NCBI GenBank assembly: GCA_025360685.1
Contig: JANYBR010000256.1
Location: 1-8,661 of the forward strand
Length of the DNA: 8,661 nucleotides
Direction of reading: 5' to 3'
Origin: Pseudomonadota bacterium
Lineage (GTDB): Bacteria > Pseudomonadota > Alphaproteobacteria > Micropepsales > Micropepsaceae
Part shown: in pieces, positions 1-7,369 of the stretch
How positions within the stretch are numbered: position 1 is the first letter of the stretch
Layout: every line of letters starts with the position of its first letter
The notes under the pieces: generated by a model
Told to the model about the DNA's origin: nothing
Database searches by the model: none
Seen by the model: only the letters and a program-made list of their open reading frames with translations
Program-made: the position numbers and the translations under genes

Positions 1-3000
1 TCGATGTTCGAATATCTGATGCCGTCGCTGATAATGCGTGCGCCGGGCGGCAGTCTTCTGGCCGAGACCAATGAATTGATCGTGCGGCGACAGGAAGCCT
101 ATGGCGACGAACTTGGCGTTCCGTGGGGGATCTCGGAGTCGGCCTATAGCGCGCGCGACATGGAAAGAACCTATCAGTATTCGAGCTTCGGCGTTCCCGA
201 TCTCGGCTACAAGCGCGGCTTGAGCGAAAACATCGTGATAGCGCCCTACGCCAGTGCGTTGGCAGCCATGATCGATCCCGCCGCAGCGGTCCGCAATCTG
301 CAGCGTCTGGCCGATGCCGGCGGGCGCGGCCGGTACGGCTGGTTCGAAGCGCTGGACTTCACGCAATCGAGACTTCCGGAGGGCGCCAGTGTCGTTATCG
401 TCCGCTGTTATATGGCGCATCACCAGGCGATGAGCCTGTTGGCGATCGCCAACGCTCTACACGACGGTGCCATGCGGGCCCGTTTTCACGCAGAACCCAT
501 CATCCAGGCCGCCGAGCTTCTGCTGCAGGAACGCATGCCGCGCGACGTGGCGGTGGCGCGACCGCCTCCGGAGCATGTTGCGGAAACCGTCGAAGTCGGA
601 ACGGCAATTCCCGAAATTCAACGCCGCTACACGTCGGCGTATAGCCGTCTGCCTCGCACACATCTTCTGTCCAATGGCAGTTATTCCGCCATGATCACTG
701 CGGCGGGGTCGGGCTACAGCCGCTGGCGCGACATTGCGATTACGCGCTGGCGCGAGGACGTGACCTGTGACAATTGGGGCAACTACTGCTTCATCAGAGA
801 CGTTCAGAGCGGTGACATCTGGTCCGCCGGATATCAGCCGACCATCGCCAGACCGGATCGCTATGCGGCGAGCTTTACCGAGGACAGGGCCGAGATCGTG
901 CGGCGCGACGCAGCGATCACCACCATGCTCGAAGTCGCAATTTCGCCGGAAGACGACGCCGAACTGCGCCGCATCTCGATTACCAATCACGGCACGCGCG
1001 CGCGCGACATCGAATTGACTTCGTATGCCGAATTGTCGTTGGCGCGCCAATCCGACGACATGGCTCACCCCGCCTTCGCCAAACTATTCGTGCAAACCGA
1101 ATTCGTACCCCATTTGGGCGCGCTCCTCGCCACGCGGCGGCAACGTTCGGAAAACGATCCACTTGTCTGGGTGGCGCAGCTCGCCGTCGTTGACGAGGCC
1201 GTTCCAGGAGAACTGCAGTTCGAAACGGACCGCGCCCGCTTTATCGGGCGCGGACAGGACATTCGCAGCTCCGTCGCGATGAACGAGGGCTGGCCCCTGT
1301 CCAATACCGTCGGAGCGGTTCTCGATCCGATCTTCAGTCTGCGGCGGCGCGTGACCGTTCCGCGTGGCGCAACCGTGCATGTCTCGTTTTGGACATTGGC
1401 GGCTGCGACTCGCGAAGCAGTTCTGGAACTCGTGGAAAAGCATCAGGACGCGACAGCCTATGAGCGTGCCATGACGTTGGCCTGGACGCAGGCGCAAATG
1501 CAGCGGCATCATCTGGGGATAAGTACGAATGAAGCTCATCTCTATCAGCGTCTGGCAAATCACGTGCTCTATTCGGACAGTACGTTGCGGCCAGCGTCCG
1601 AACTACTCAAGCGAGGCGCGCGCAAAGCCTCGACTCTTTGGGCGCACGGTATCTCCGGGGACCTTCCTATCGTACTGGTGCGCGTCGAACATGACGACGA
1701 TCTTCAGCTGGTGCGGCAACTCTTGCGCGCGCACGAGTATTGGCGGCTGAAGCAGTTGGCCGTCGATCTGGTGATCGTCAACGAACGCACGACATCCTAT
1801 CTGCAAGACTTTCAGGGGTCGCTGGACGCGCTGGTGCGCATGAACCAGTCGATGCCGCGCATTTCGCGCAGCGACGTGCATGGAAACATCTTCGTCCTGC
1901 GCAACGATTTGCTTTCGCGCGAAGTGCGAGAGGCGCTGCAGGCCGCGGCGCGTGCCGTGCTTCACGGCCAGCGCGGGTCACTGGCTGAGCAGATAAACCT
2001 TGCGCGCGAACGCAGGTCCGGCGTCGCACCTGCGGCTCACAAGCTTCTTCCGCCGCCGCTCGTAGAGTCACCATTGCCTCTTCCGCCAATGGAATTTCAC
2101 AATGGCCTTGGCGGGTTTGTCGAGGGTGGCCGGGAATATCTGACCGTACTTGAAGGCGTCGAGCACACGCCAGCGCCCTGGATCAACGTCATCGCCAATC
2201 CGCTCTTCGGATTCCAGGTGTCGGCGGACGGTAGCGGTTTCACCTGGTCGATCAACAGCCAGCAGAACCAGCTGACGCCATGGTCGAACGATCCGGTGAG
2301 CGATCCTCCGGGCGAGGCAATCTATGTGCGTGACGAGGAAACCGGAGCGCTATGGACACCGGCCGCGCTGCCGATCCGCCAGAAGAACGGGCGATACCTG
2401 GCTTATCATGGCCAAGGTTACAGCCGTTTCGAGCATATATCGCACGGCATCGCACTCGAACTTCTGCAATACGTACCGACCGACGACTCGATCAAGATTG
2501 CGCGGCTCAAGATCACAAACCAGTCCGGCAGGCCTCGGACGCTTTCGGTCACGGCCTATGTCGAGTGGCTACTGGGCTCGTCGCAGCGAACCGGCAAGCC
2601 CTTGATCATCACCGAACTCGACGGGGACACCGGCGCTCTGCTGGCCCGAAACCCGTGGAACAATGAAGTCGGCGAGCGCGTCGCCTTCCTGGACATGAAA
2701 GATGCACAGAGTTCGTGGACGGGCGATCGTACGGAATTCATCGGCCGCGAAGGAACACTTGAACGTCCGGCCGGGCTGAGCGACGGAGTTCAACTCTCCA
2801 ACCGGGTCGGCGCGGGATTGGACGCGTGCGGCGCGGTCAAGACGCTGCTCAGTCTGGCGACCGGCGCGAGCACAGAGGTTGTCATCTTCATCGGCCAGTG
2901 CGCCAGCAAGGGCGAAGCATCGGACCTGGTGTTGAAATATCGCAAGGCGAATCTCGATGAGGTGTTCGACACCGTGCGGCGTCAGTGGGACGGTATTCTG

Positions 3001-4500
3001 CAGACTGTGCAGGTCAAGACGCCGGACCGGGCGCTGGATGTACTGGTGAACCGTTGGCTGCCATACCAGACGCTCAGCTGCCGCGTGTGGGCGCGTACCG
3101 GCTTCTATCAGGCAAGCGGCGCATTCGGTTTCCGCGATCAGCTGCAGGACGTGATGTCTCTGTGCGTGTCGCGACCGGACATTGCACGCGAGCACCTGTT
3201 GCGGGCGGCCGGTCGGCAATTCGTCGAAGGCGACGTCCAGCATTGGTGGCTGCCGGAAACCGGACGCGGCATTCGCACGCGGGTCTCCGACGATCGTGTC
3301 TGGCTGGCTTTTGTTGCCGCGCACTATGTCAAAGTCACCGGCGACACGGCGGTTCTCGACGAGTCCGTTCCATTCCTCGAAGCTCCGATGCTTCGGCCTT
3401 CCGAGCATGAAGCATTTTTTCAACCGGGCGTCTCTCTGACTTCGGCCAGTCTGTTCGACCATTGCGCACTGGCGCTTGAAAGCAGTCTGGCGACTGGCGC
3501 GCACGGCCTCCCCTTGATCGGCACCGGTGACTGGAATGACGGCATGGACCGGGTCGGGCAGCTGGGCCAGGGCGAGAGCGTCTGGCTCGGCTGGTTTCTT
3601 TTTTCGACATTGACGTCATTCGCAAAACTCGCGGAAGAACGCGGCGAGACGGACAGGTCCGGCGAATGGAATCGGCATGCGCTGGATCTGAAGCAATCGC
3701 TGGAGCGCGAGGCCTGGGACGGCGACTGGTATCGCCGCGCATTTTTCGACGATGGAACGCCGCTGGGTTCGGTTGCGAACATCAACTGCCGCATCGATTC
3801 GATCGCCCAGTCCTGGGCCGTGATGTCACGCGCAGCAGACCCGGTTCGCGCGGCGCGCGCCATGGCAGCCATGGACAAGTATCTCATCCAGCGCGATCAG
3901 AAATTGGCGCTTCTGTTCACGCCTCCCTTCGACAATCCGGTGAACGATCCTGGCTACATCAAGGGCTACCCGCCGGGCATCCGGGAGAATGGCGGACAGT
4001 ATACGCACGCCGCGGCGTGGGCAGCGCAGGCCTACGCCATGCTGGGCGATGGTGACCAGGCGCACGAGCTGCTCTCGATGCTGAACCCCATCCATCACGC
4101 CGACAGCCCGACAGCCATGCAACGGTTCAAGGTCGAACCTTATGTTGTGCCGGCAGATGTCTATTCCGTGCCGCCGCATGTCGGCCGCGGCGGCTGGACC
4201 TGGTACACAGGCTCGGCCGCGTGGCTGTACCGCGTTTCATTGGAACGGCTGCTGGGCTTTCGCGTGCAGGGCAATCATCTGCTGCTCGACCCCTGTATTC
4301 CGCACGGCTGGCCGGGATTTGCGATCTCGTATCGTCACCGTTCGGCGCGCTATGAAATTGCGGTCGAAAATCCGCTCGGCGTCTGCAGAGGCATCCTGGC
4401 CGTGAAAGTCGACGGCAATACGCTGACGGGGGATCAGAAGAATCTCATCGCGCTGGCCGACGATGGCGCAAGCCATCGCATTCTCGTCGTTCTCGGCTAG
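1..4500 (+). CDS. ndvB: Cyclic beta-1,2-glucan synthase, C-terminal part (5'-truncated by window edge)
   Basis: The frame is open from base 1 to the TAG at 4498-4500 and continues left of the window; the ATG at 4 is internal. About 1,500 residues are visible, roughly the C-terminal half of a protein usually near 2,800 residues. Order, numbering from that ATG: end of the glycoamylase-like domain (PWGISESAY at 40-48, GWFEALD around 112-118, YMAHHQ at 136-141); a first GH94-type beta-sandwich (about 195-500); a helical linker; a second sandwich (about 720-990); then the GH94 catalytic barrel with GFRDQLQD (1042-1049), GTGDWNDGMD around the general-acid Asp in DWND (1176-1179), ENGGQYTH (1328-1335) and GGWTWYTGS (1396-1404). 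In the family, the upstream membrane-bound GT84 domain builds the glucan and the phosphorylase-like region controls ring size before export to the periplasm. Catalytic motifs look intact and no frameshift is visible. Family assignment is firm; the N-terminal half cannot be judged. Confidence 0.95.
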   Translation, partial: SMFEYLMPSLIMRAPGGSLLAETNELIVRRQEAYGDELGVPWGISESAYSARDMERTYQYSSFGVPDLGYKRGLSENIVIAPYASALAAMIDPAAAVRNLQRLADAGGRGRYGWFEALDFTQSRLPEGASVVIVRCYMAHHQAMSLLAIANALHDGAMRARFHAEPIIQAAELLLQERMPRDVAVARPPPEHVAETVEVGTAIPEIQRRYTSAYSRLPRTHLLSNGSYSAMITAAGSGYSRWRDIAITRWREDVTCDNWGNYCFIRDVQSGDIWSAGYQPTIARPDRYAASFTEDRAEIVRRDAAITTMLEVAISPEDDAELRRISITNHGTRARDIELTSYAELSLARQSDDMAHPAFAKLFVQTEFVPHLGALLATRRQRSENDPLVWVAQLAVVDEAVPGELQFETDRARFIGRGQDIRSSVAMNEGWPLSNTVGAVLDPIFSLRRRVTVPRGATVHVSFWTLAAATREAVLELVEKHQDATAYERAMTLAWTQAQMQRHHLGISTNEAHLYQRLANHVLYSDSTLRPASELLKRGARKASTLWAHGISGDLPIVLVRVEHDDDLQLVRQLLRAHEYWRLKQLAVDLVIVNERTTSYLQDFQGSLDALVRMNQSMPRISRSDVHGNIFVLRNDLLSREVREALQAAARAVLHGQRGSLAEQINLARERRSGVAPAAHKLLPPPLVESPLPLPPMEFHNGLGGFVEGGREYLTVLEGVEHTPAPWINVIANPLFGFQVSADGSGFTWSINSQQNQLTPWSNDPVSDPPGEAIYVRDEETGALWTPAALPIRQKNGRYLAYHGQGYSRFEHISHGIALELLQYVPTDDSIKIARLKITNQSGRPRTLSVTAYVEWLLGSSQRTGKPLIITELDGDTGALLARNPWNNEVGERVAFLDMKDAQSSWTGDRTEFIGREGTLERPAGLSDGVQLSNRVGAGLDACGAVKTLLSLATGASTEVVIFIGQCASKGEASDLVLKYRKANLDEVFDTVRRQWDGILQTVQVKTPDRALDVLVNRWLPYQTLSCRVWARTGFYQASGAFGFRDQLQDVMSLCVSRPDIAREHLLRAAGRQFVEGDVQHWWLPETGRGIRTRVSDDRVWLAFVAAHYVKVTGDTAVLDESVPFLEAPMLRPSEHEAFFQPGVSLTSASLFDHCALALESSLATGAHGLPLIGTGDWNDGMDRVGQLGQGESVWLGWFLFSTLTSFAKLAEERGETDRSGEWNRHALDLKQSLEREAWDGDWYRRAFFDDGTPLGSVANINCRIDSIAQSWAVMSRAADPVRAARAMAAMDKYLIQRDQKLALLFTPPFDNPVNDPGYIKGYPPGIRENGGQYTHAAAWAAQAYAMLGDGDQAHELLSMLNPIHHADSPTAMQRFKVEPYVVPADVYSVPPHVGRGGWTWYTGSAAWLYRVSLERLLGFRVQGNHLLLDPCIPHGWPGFAISYRHRSARYEIAVENPLGVCRGILAVKVDGNTLTGDQKNLIALADDGASHRILVVLG

Positions 4501-4510
4501 AAGCGCGCGT

Positions 4511-5668
4511 TCAGTACAGGAACATAGGCTTGCCCAGGACGTGCGAGATGCGCGGCCGGTAGGCATCGACGTCGTAGAACGAGGCGACATCGACCCGGCG
4601 CTTGCCCAACGTGCAGGTATCGCTGGGCACGTTCGAGTATTTCCCGCCTGTCACGGCCATCATCAGACCCTGTTTGCCTTCGGTCAGCTGCTGGATGACC
4701 ATCGCGCCGTAGCTGCTCGCCACCATAAGATCGAGGGCGTCGGGCGCCCCAGAGCGCATGAGATAGCCGAGATTCTGCACGATGGTACCGATACCGGTGC
4801 GGCGCGCGATCTCGTCACCGACAATTTCTCCGATTCCGCCGAGCTTGCGAGCGCCCGGTGCCTCTTGCGGCTCGGGTTCCTGTGCTGTCGCCAATCTGGC
4901 GCCTTCGGAGACGATGACCATCGCGTAGTTTGTCGGGTTTTGACGCCGGTCGTGCAGCACCAAGTCAGACACTTTGCCCATGTCGATAGGAACCTCGGCG
5001 ATGAGCACGCGATCGACATCGGCGAGATGTCCGGTGATCAAGGCTGTTTCACCGGAATTTCGCCCGAACAATTCGACGACGGCAATGCGCTCATGACTGC
5101 CCGCCGTCGTACGCAGGGCGCTGACGAATTCCACCGAGCGCGAGACGGCAGTCGAAAAGCCGATGCAGTAGTCCGTGCCGAAGACATCGTTGTCCATTGT
5201 CTTCGGGACCAGAATCATAGGCATGCCTTCGCGCTGCAGCCGGGCCGCATAGTTGAGCGTCCCGTCGCCGCCGATGGCCACGAGTGCATCGATCTGAAGC
5301 GACGCGAACACCTTCAGCAGGTGCGGCGTGCAGTCGACGGCAGCGTTGCTGACTTGCAGGGGACCACTTTTCAAAAAGGCGGGTAAATCGGATGCGGCAA
5401 TCCGGTCGGGGCTGGTTCGCGAAGTATGCAAAATCGTTCCGCCCATGCGATTGATGGTTCGCACATTGCCCGGATTGAGCCGCATGAGGTGGACTTCGCT
5501 GCTGTGCGGATCGTCGGTGTTGTAGTTCAGCGGTCCGGCAAACCCACGCCTGAAGCCGACCACATCCCACCCCTGCTCGACGGCGCCCAGAGTGACGGCC
5601 TTGATGCAGGCATTGAGGCCTGGCACGTCGCCGCCACCGGTGAGCACGCCAATTCGCTTAATCGTCAT
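4511..5668 (-). CDS. pfkA: 6-phosphofructokinase (PfkA family, mixed ATP/PPi signature)
   Basis: A cytoplasmic glycolytic enzyme of 385 residues that phosphorylates fructose 6-phosphate at carbon 1. Visible motifs: GGGDVPGLN (11-19) for phosphoryl-donor binding; GGTILHTSR (76-84); GGDGT (133-137); PKTMDND (155-161) with the catalytic base Asp159; and FGRNSGE (201-207), equivalent to the MGR motif. Two positions diagnose the donor. The one equivalent to E. coli Gly104 is Gly136, as in ATP enzymes. The one equivalent to Gly124 is Lys156, as in pyrophosphate enzymes. Trypanosome ATP-dependent PFKs share this combination, so ATP use is the likelier reading but is not proven. The ATG at 5668 opens directly onto the conserved IGVLTGGGD, which fixes the start, although the Shine-Dalgarno is weak. 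The gene lies 105 bp downstream of the sigma gene on the same strand and converges on ndvB. Confidence 0.93.
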   Translation of the reverse strand: MTIKRIGVLTGGGDVPGLNACIKAVTLGAVEQGWDVVGFRRGFAGPLNYNTDDPHSSEVHLMRLNPGNVRTINRMGGTILHTSRTSPDRIAASDLPAFLKSGPLQVSNAAVDCTPHLLKVFASLQIDALVAIGGDGTLNYAARLQREGMPMILVPKTMDNDVFGTDYCIGFSTAVSRSVEFVSALRTTAGSHERIAVVELFGRNSGETALITGHLADVDRVLIAEVPIDMGKVSDLVLHDRRQNPTNYAMVIVSEGARLATAQEPEPQEAPGARKLGGIGEIVGDEIARRTGIGTIVQNLGYLMRSGAPDALDLMVASSYGAMVIQQLTEGKQGLMMAVTGGKYSNVPSDTCTLGKRRVDVASFYDVDAYRPRISHVLGKPMFLY

Positions 5669-5690
5669 GCGCCAGACCGCCGTTCAATGA

Positions 5691-5760
5691 GGGTCGAATC
5701 GTCGACCCGGCATTCGCAATTCTGCGATCCTATCGCAGAATGCGGGCTCGTTCTCGAGCC
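5691..5760 (-). promoter_or_regulatory. Three tandem perfect hairpins between the sigma gene and pfkA
   Basis: The 105-bp gap holds three perfect inverted repeats in a row. At 5691-5708, GGGTCGA pairs with TCGACCC across a 4-nt loop. At 5719-5741, ATTCTGCGAT pairs with ATCGCAGAAT across a 3-nt loop. At 5745-5760, GGCTCG pairs with CGAGCC across a 4-nt loop. None is followed by a T-tract on the minus strand, so a classical intrinsic terminator is not supported. They could be a 3'-end or processing structure for the sigma mRNA, a structured pfkA leader, or (the 23-bp middle repeat) a protein operator. The repeats are seen directly; the role is inferred. Confidence 0.5.
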
Positions 5761-5773
5761 GCTTTGGGCAGGA

Positions 5774-6418
5774 TCAGAGCTGTGCCGCGCGCGTGGTTGC
5801 GGTGGCGGCCAGGACGTTCAACTGTCCCAGGATGTCGTCGGATGCGTCGGTCTTGCCGTTCGACGCGAGCTGGGGCAGCGGCTCGCTGCCGCCCAGAACG
5901 CTCAAAAGCGCCGTGCGGCCGCGCGCCACGCGGCTCTTTATTGTTCCGATGGCGGAATCGCAGATCTCTGCGGCTTCCTCATAGGAGAAACCTCCTGCAC
6001 CGACGAGAATGACGGCCTCGCGCTGCGCGTCAGGCAGTGTGCGCAAGGCGCGCGCAGTGTCGGAAAGTTCGATGGCCCAATCCTGCTTGTTGGGCGGGCC
6101 TTCGATGCGTTCGGCTGCCGCTGAGTCCCAATGGGCTTCGCGCCAGGCGCGGCGGCCGTGCGAGTAAAAACAATTGCGCAAAATCGTGAACAACCACGCT
6201 TTGAGATTTGTCCCGGCCTCGAAACTGGCGCGCGCGCGCCACGCTTTCATCAAGGCTTCCTGGGCCAGATCTTCCGCGAAGTCGCGCCGGCTGCAGAGCG
6301 CGCGCGAAAAGGCCCTCAAATGCGGCGCCAGCGCGAGCAGATCGCGTTGAAACTGATCGCCTTGCCTGGCTGACGCTGTAGCCGCAATCTCCGGGCCGTG
6401 CGTTTCTTGCCGTTTCAT
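5774..6418 (-). CDS. EcfG-like ECF RNA polymerase sigma factor
   Basis: A 214-residue sigma-70 family protein with only regions 2 and 4, as in ECF factors. Region 2 spans about 28-93 (PHLRAFSRALCSRRDFAEDLAQEALMKAW pattern, then GTNLKAWLFTILRN at 69-82). Region 4 spans about 124-175 (LPDAQREAVILVGAGGFSYEEAAEI pattern, then the GTIKSRVARGR helix at 158-168). This wording is typical of the alphaproteobacterial EcfG general-stress group, which reads GGAAC / CGTT promoters and is normally held by the anti-sigma NepR and freed by phosphorylated PhyR. No nepR or phyR is visible here, so it may be an orphan paralogue. About 39 residues follow region 4, a low-complexity tail. The start at 6418 is supported by GAGGAA 6 nt upstream (6425-6430). 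An exact GGAAC-N16-CGTT match lies before the gene at 7489. Confidence 0.92.
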   Translation of the reverse strand: MKRQETHGPEIAATASARQGDQFQRDLLALAPHLRAFSRALCSRRDFAEDLAQEALMKAWRARASFEAGTNLKAWLFTILRNCFYSHGRRAWREAHWDSAAAERIEGPPNKQDWAIELSDTARALRTLPDAQREAVILVGAGGFSYEEAAEICDSAIGTIKSRVARGRTALLSVLGGSEPLPQLASNGKTDASDDILGQLNVLAATATTRAAQL

Positions 6419-6424
6419 CGAATG

Positions 6425-6430
6425 TTCCTC
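6425..6430 (-). promoter_or_regulatory. Ribosome-binding site of the sigma gene
   Basis: GAGGAA on the minus strand ends 6 nt before the ATG at 6418. It is the clearest Shine-Dalgarno on the minus strand here and fixes the sigma start. Confidence 0.75.
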
Positions 6431-6446
6431 ATTGCGAAGGCCGCAA

Positions 6447-6480
6447 GCCGGAAAACCGGCAGCGCGCTCAAACCGAGCGC
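6447..6480 (-). promoter_or_regulatory. Two hairpins in the presumed 5' leader of the sigma mRNA
   Basis: At 6447-6460, GCCGG and CCGGC flank AAAA. At 6464-6480, GCGCTC and GAGCGC flank a 5-nt loop. Both are perfect and lie 3 nt apart, about 16 nt upstream of the sigma Shine-Dalgarno in mRNA order. They may stabilise the leader or modulate translation; that is inference. Confidence 0.4.
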
Positions 6481-6761
6481 ACAGTGTCCGAAGAGCAGAT
6501 CAGTGACTGTCGATGCGGGGATTCAGGGCACTTTGGACCCAAACCGCTGCAGATCGGACGAGCCAAGGTATGCCTGCAGCCTTTTGAAGACTGAGCTTAA
6601 TTGCTCACATTGCGATCTCGCCCGCCGCGCGCGAGCCGGGGTTGCTCGGTCTGCTTCGAGGAAAACGGGCGTTTTTGACATTTCGGTGCTTAATTGACGT
6701 CTGCGGAACCAAGAGCGGGCCGGCGCGCGACTCGGAATTGGTTGGCTGAGCCTGAGGCGCT

Positions 6762-7100
6762 TCAGCGACCGAGCCAGCCGAAATTCTCGTCTCGATCGTG
6801 GTTCCAAGCATGAAAGTGCGCGCTGGCTTGCTGTCTGTAACTCTGCAACTCGTCATCGCTGGCCCACGCGTGCCACGCATGACGCACGTCCCAAAAACCG
6901 TCCTTGTAGGAAAAGGCCGGCGTTCCGGCGTCTGCCAGGTCGCTCCTCCCATCGGCCATACGGCTCATGTTCATGCTGTTGAAACCGCCGCCTGTGGACA
7001 CCGTCGCGCCATGGGCTCCCGAATCGGCGCCAGCCAGGACAGCGGCGATGGCGGCGCACTTGACGAGTGCAGGCAATCTTAATTCGATCCTGGCAGTCAT
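6762..7100 (-). CDS. Small secreted Trp/His-rich protein of unknown function
   Basis: A 112-residue protein that I cannot assign to a named family. The N-terminus looks like a signal peptide: basic residues (R4, R8, K14), then a hydrophobic stretch (about 15-24) and small residues with a probable cleavage near AHGA (29-32), so it is likely periplasmic. The mature part begins Gly/Ser/Met-rich (about 35-60). It ends in an aromatic and histidine-rich segment, GFWDVRHAWHAW (68-79) and FHAWNHDRDENFGW (96-109), with five tryptophans. Similar short Trp/His/Asp-rich secreted proteins are common hypothetical genes in Rhizobiales. The reading frame is open back to 7265, but the ATG at 7100 is preferred because it begins the signal peptide and has GAGAG upstream. 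Metal binding through the histidines is possible but unsupported. Confidence 0.65.
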   Translation of the reverse strand: MTARIELRLPALVKCAAIAAVLAGADSGAHGATVSTGGGFNSMNMSRMADGRSDLADAGTPAFSYKDGFWDVRHAWHAWASDDELQSYRQQASAHFHAWNHDRDENFGWLGR

Positions 7101-7257
7101 CGTGGGCTCTCTCGTCCGTTCCGAGACCGCCTGATGTGCGCGCCGCGGATGCGGTATGGCGCAAGTCATTGGTGGCTCGTCCCTAGTGAACGCCTGAGCG
7201 AGCCATTCGCTGCAAATTTGCTGGCCGTAGTGACAAGCAACTTCGTCGGCGTTCCTT

Positions 7258-7282
7258 GGAACCAAAGACCGAGACGATTGTT
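7258..7282 (+). promoter_or_regulatory. EcfG-type promoter, one mismatch in the -10
   Basis: GGAAC at 7258-7262 is followed after exactly 16 nt by TGTT at 7279-7282, against the EcfG consensus GGAAC-N16/17-CGTT. Transcription would start near 7289-7292, at the first base of the folded candidate RNA beginning at 7291. The coincidence of predicted start and 5' hairpin supports the call. Confidence 0.5.
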
Positions 7283-7290
7283 GTCACATT

Positions 7291-7369
7291 GGTGCCATCG
7301 ATTCCCCCTCGAGAGGCACCGCCCAAAGCGTACCGCAGCCCGGCGACCCCCTCGCCGGGCTGCTTTCTT
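7291..7369 (+). ncRNA. Candidate GsrN-like small RNA with C-rich loop and intrinsic terminator
   Basis: No start codon with a ribosome-binding site is visible, but the predicted RNA of about 80 nt has a clear two-hairpin fold. The 5' hairpin pairs GGTGCC (7291-7296) with GGCACC (7315-7320), with an inner TCGA/TCGA pairing (7298-7301 / 7309-7312) that exposes a TTCCCCC loop. A short single-stranded linker follows. The 3' hairpin is a perfect 12-bp GC-rich stem (7335-7346 / 7352-7363) with a CCCCC loop and then TTTCTT (7364-7369), a good intrinsic terminator. The EcfG-like promoter at 7258-7282 places transcription start at the foot of the first hairpin. Known parallel: Caulobacter GsrN is made by the general-stress sigma factor and pairs with mRNAs through an exposed C-rich loop. 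Homology to GsrN is not shown. Alternatively it could be a leader or attenuator for the gene at 7489. Confidence 0.55.

Larger units (their letters stand above)
6419..6761. other. 343-bp gap upstream of the sigma gene
   Basis: No convincing gene is seen. The end next to the sigma gene carries its Shine-Dalgarno and two hairpins, annotated separately. A 9-bp direct repeat, GCTTAATTG, occurs at 6595-6603 and 6688-6696, 93 bp apart. No EcfG-type promoter (GGAAC with CGTT 16-17 nt downstream) is found in the minus orientation, so autoregulation of the sigma gene by its own promoter type is not supported. No intrinsic terminator is recognisable after the gene that ends at 6762. Confidence 0.5.

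Noticed and set aside
993..1006. Alternating CG run inside ndvB, considered for Z-DNA or phase variation
   Set aside because: Only about 14 alternating bases in a GC-rich coding region; it encodes an ordinary Thr-Arg-Ala-Arg stretch without a frame change.
2569..3504. Open minus-strand frame of 311 codons inside ndvB
   Set aside because: It lies fully antisense to the conserved GH94 region, has no ribosome-binding site of note and no recognisable fold.
4..4500. ATG at position 4 as the real start of the glucan synthase
   Set aside because: The frame is open to base 1, the residues are mid-glycoamylase domain, and the family requires a long upstream membrane glycosyltransferase part.
4463..5386. 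Open plus-strand frame of 307 codons opposite pfkA
   Set aside because: It overlaps a phosphofructokinase with all family motifs intact; the frame is a by-product of GC-rich antisense coding and shows no recognisable domain.
6675..6680. TTGACA on the plus strand as a sigma-70 -35 box
   Set aside because: No acceptable -10 at 16-18 nt and no plus-strand gene or RNA structure immediately downstream.
6523..6681. Possible 52-residue minus-strand protein upstream of the sigma gene, considered as a NepR-like anti-sigma
   Set aside because: No Shine-Dalgarno, mixed codon use, and no resemblance to the NepR core helix pattern.
6595..6696. Direct repeat GCTTAATTG (6595-6603 and 6688-6696) as paired operators
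   Set aside because: Nine bases at 93-bp spacing without symmetry or a defined promoter nearby is too weak to call.
6705..6710. GGAACC as a further EcfG -35 element on the plus strand
   Set aside because: No CGTT-like -10 lies 16-17 nt downstream and no plus-strand gene follows.
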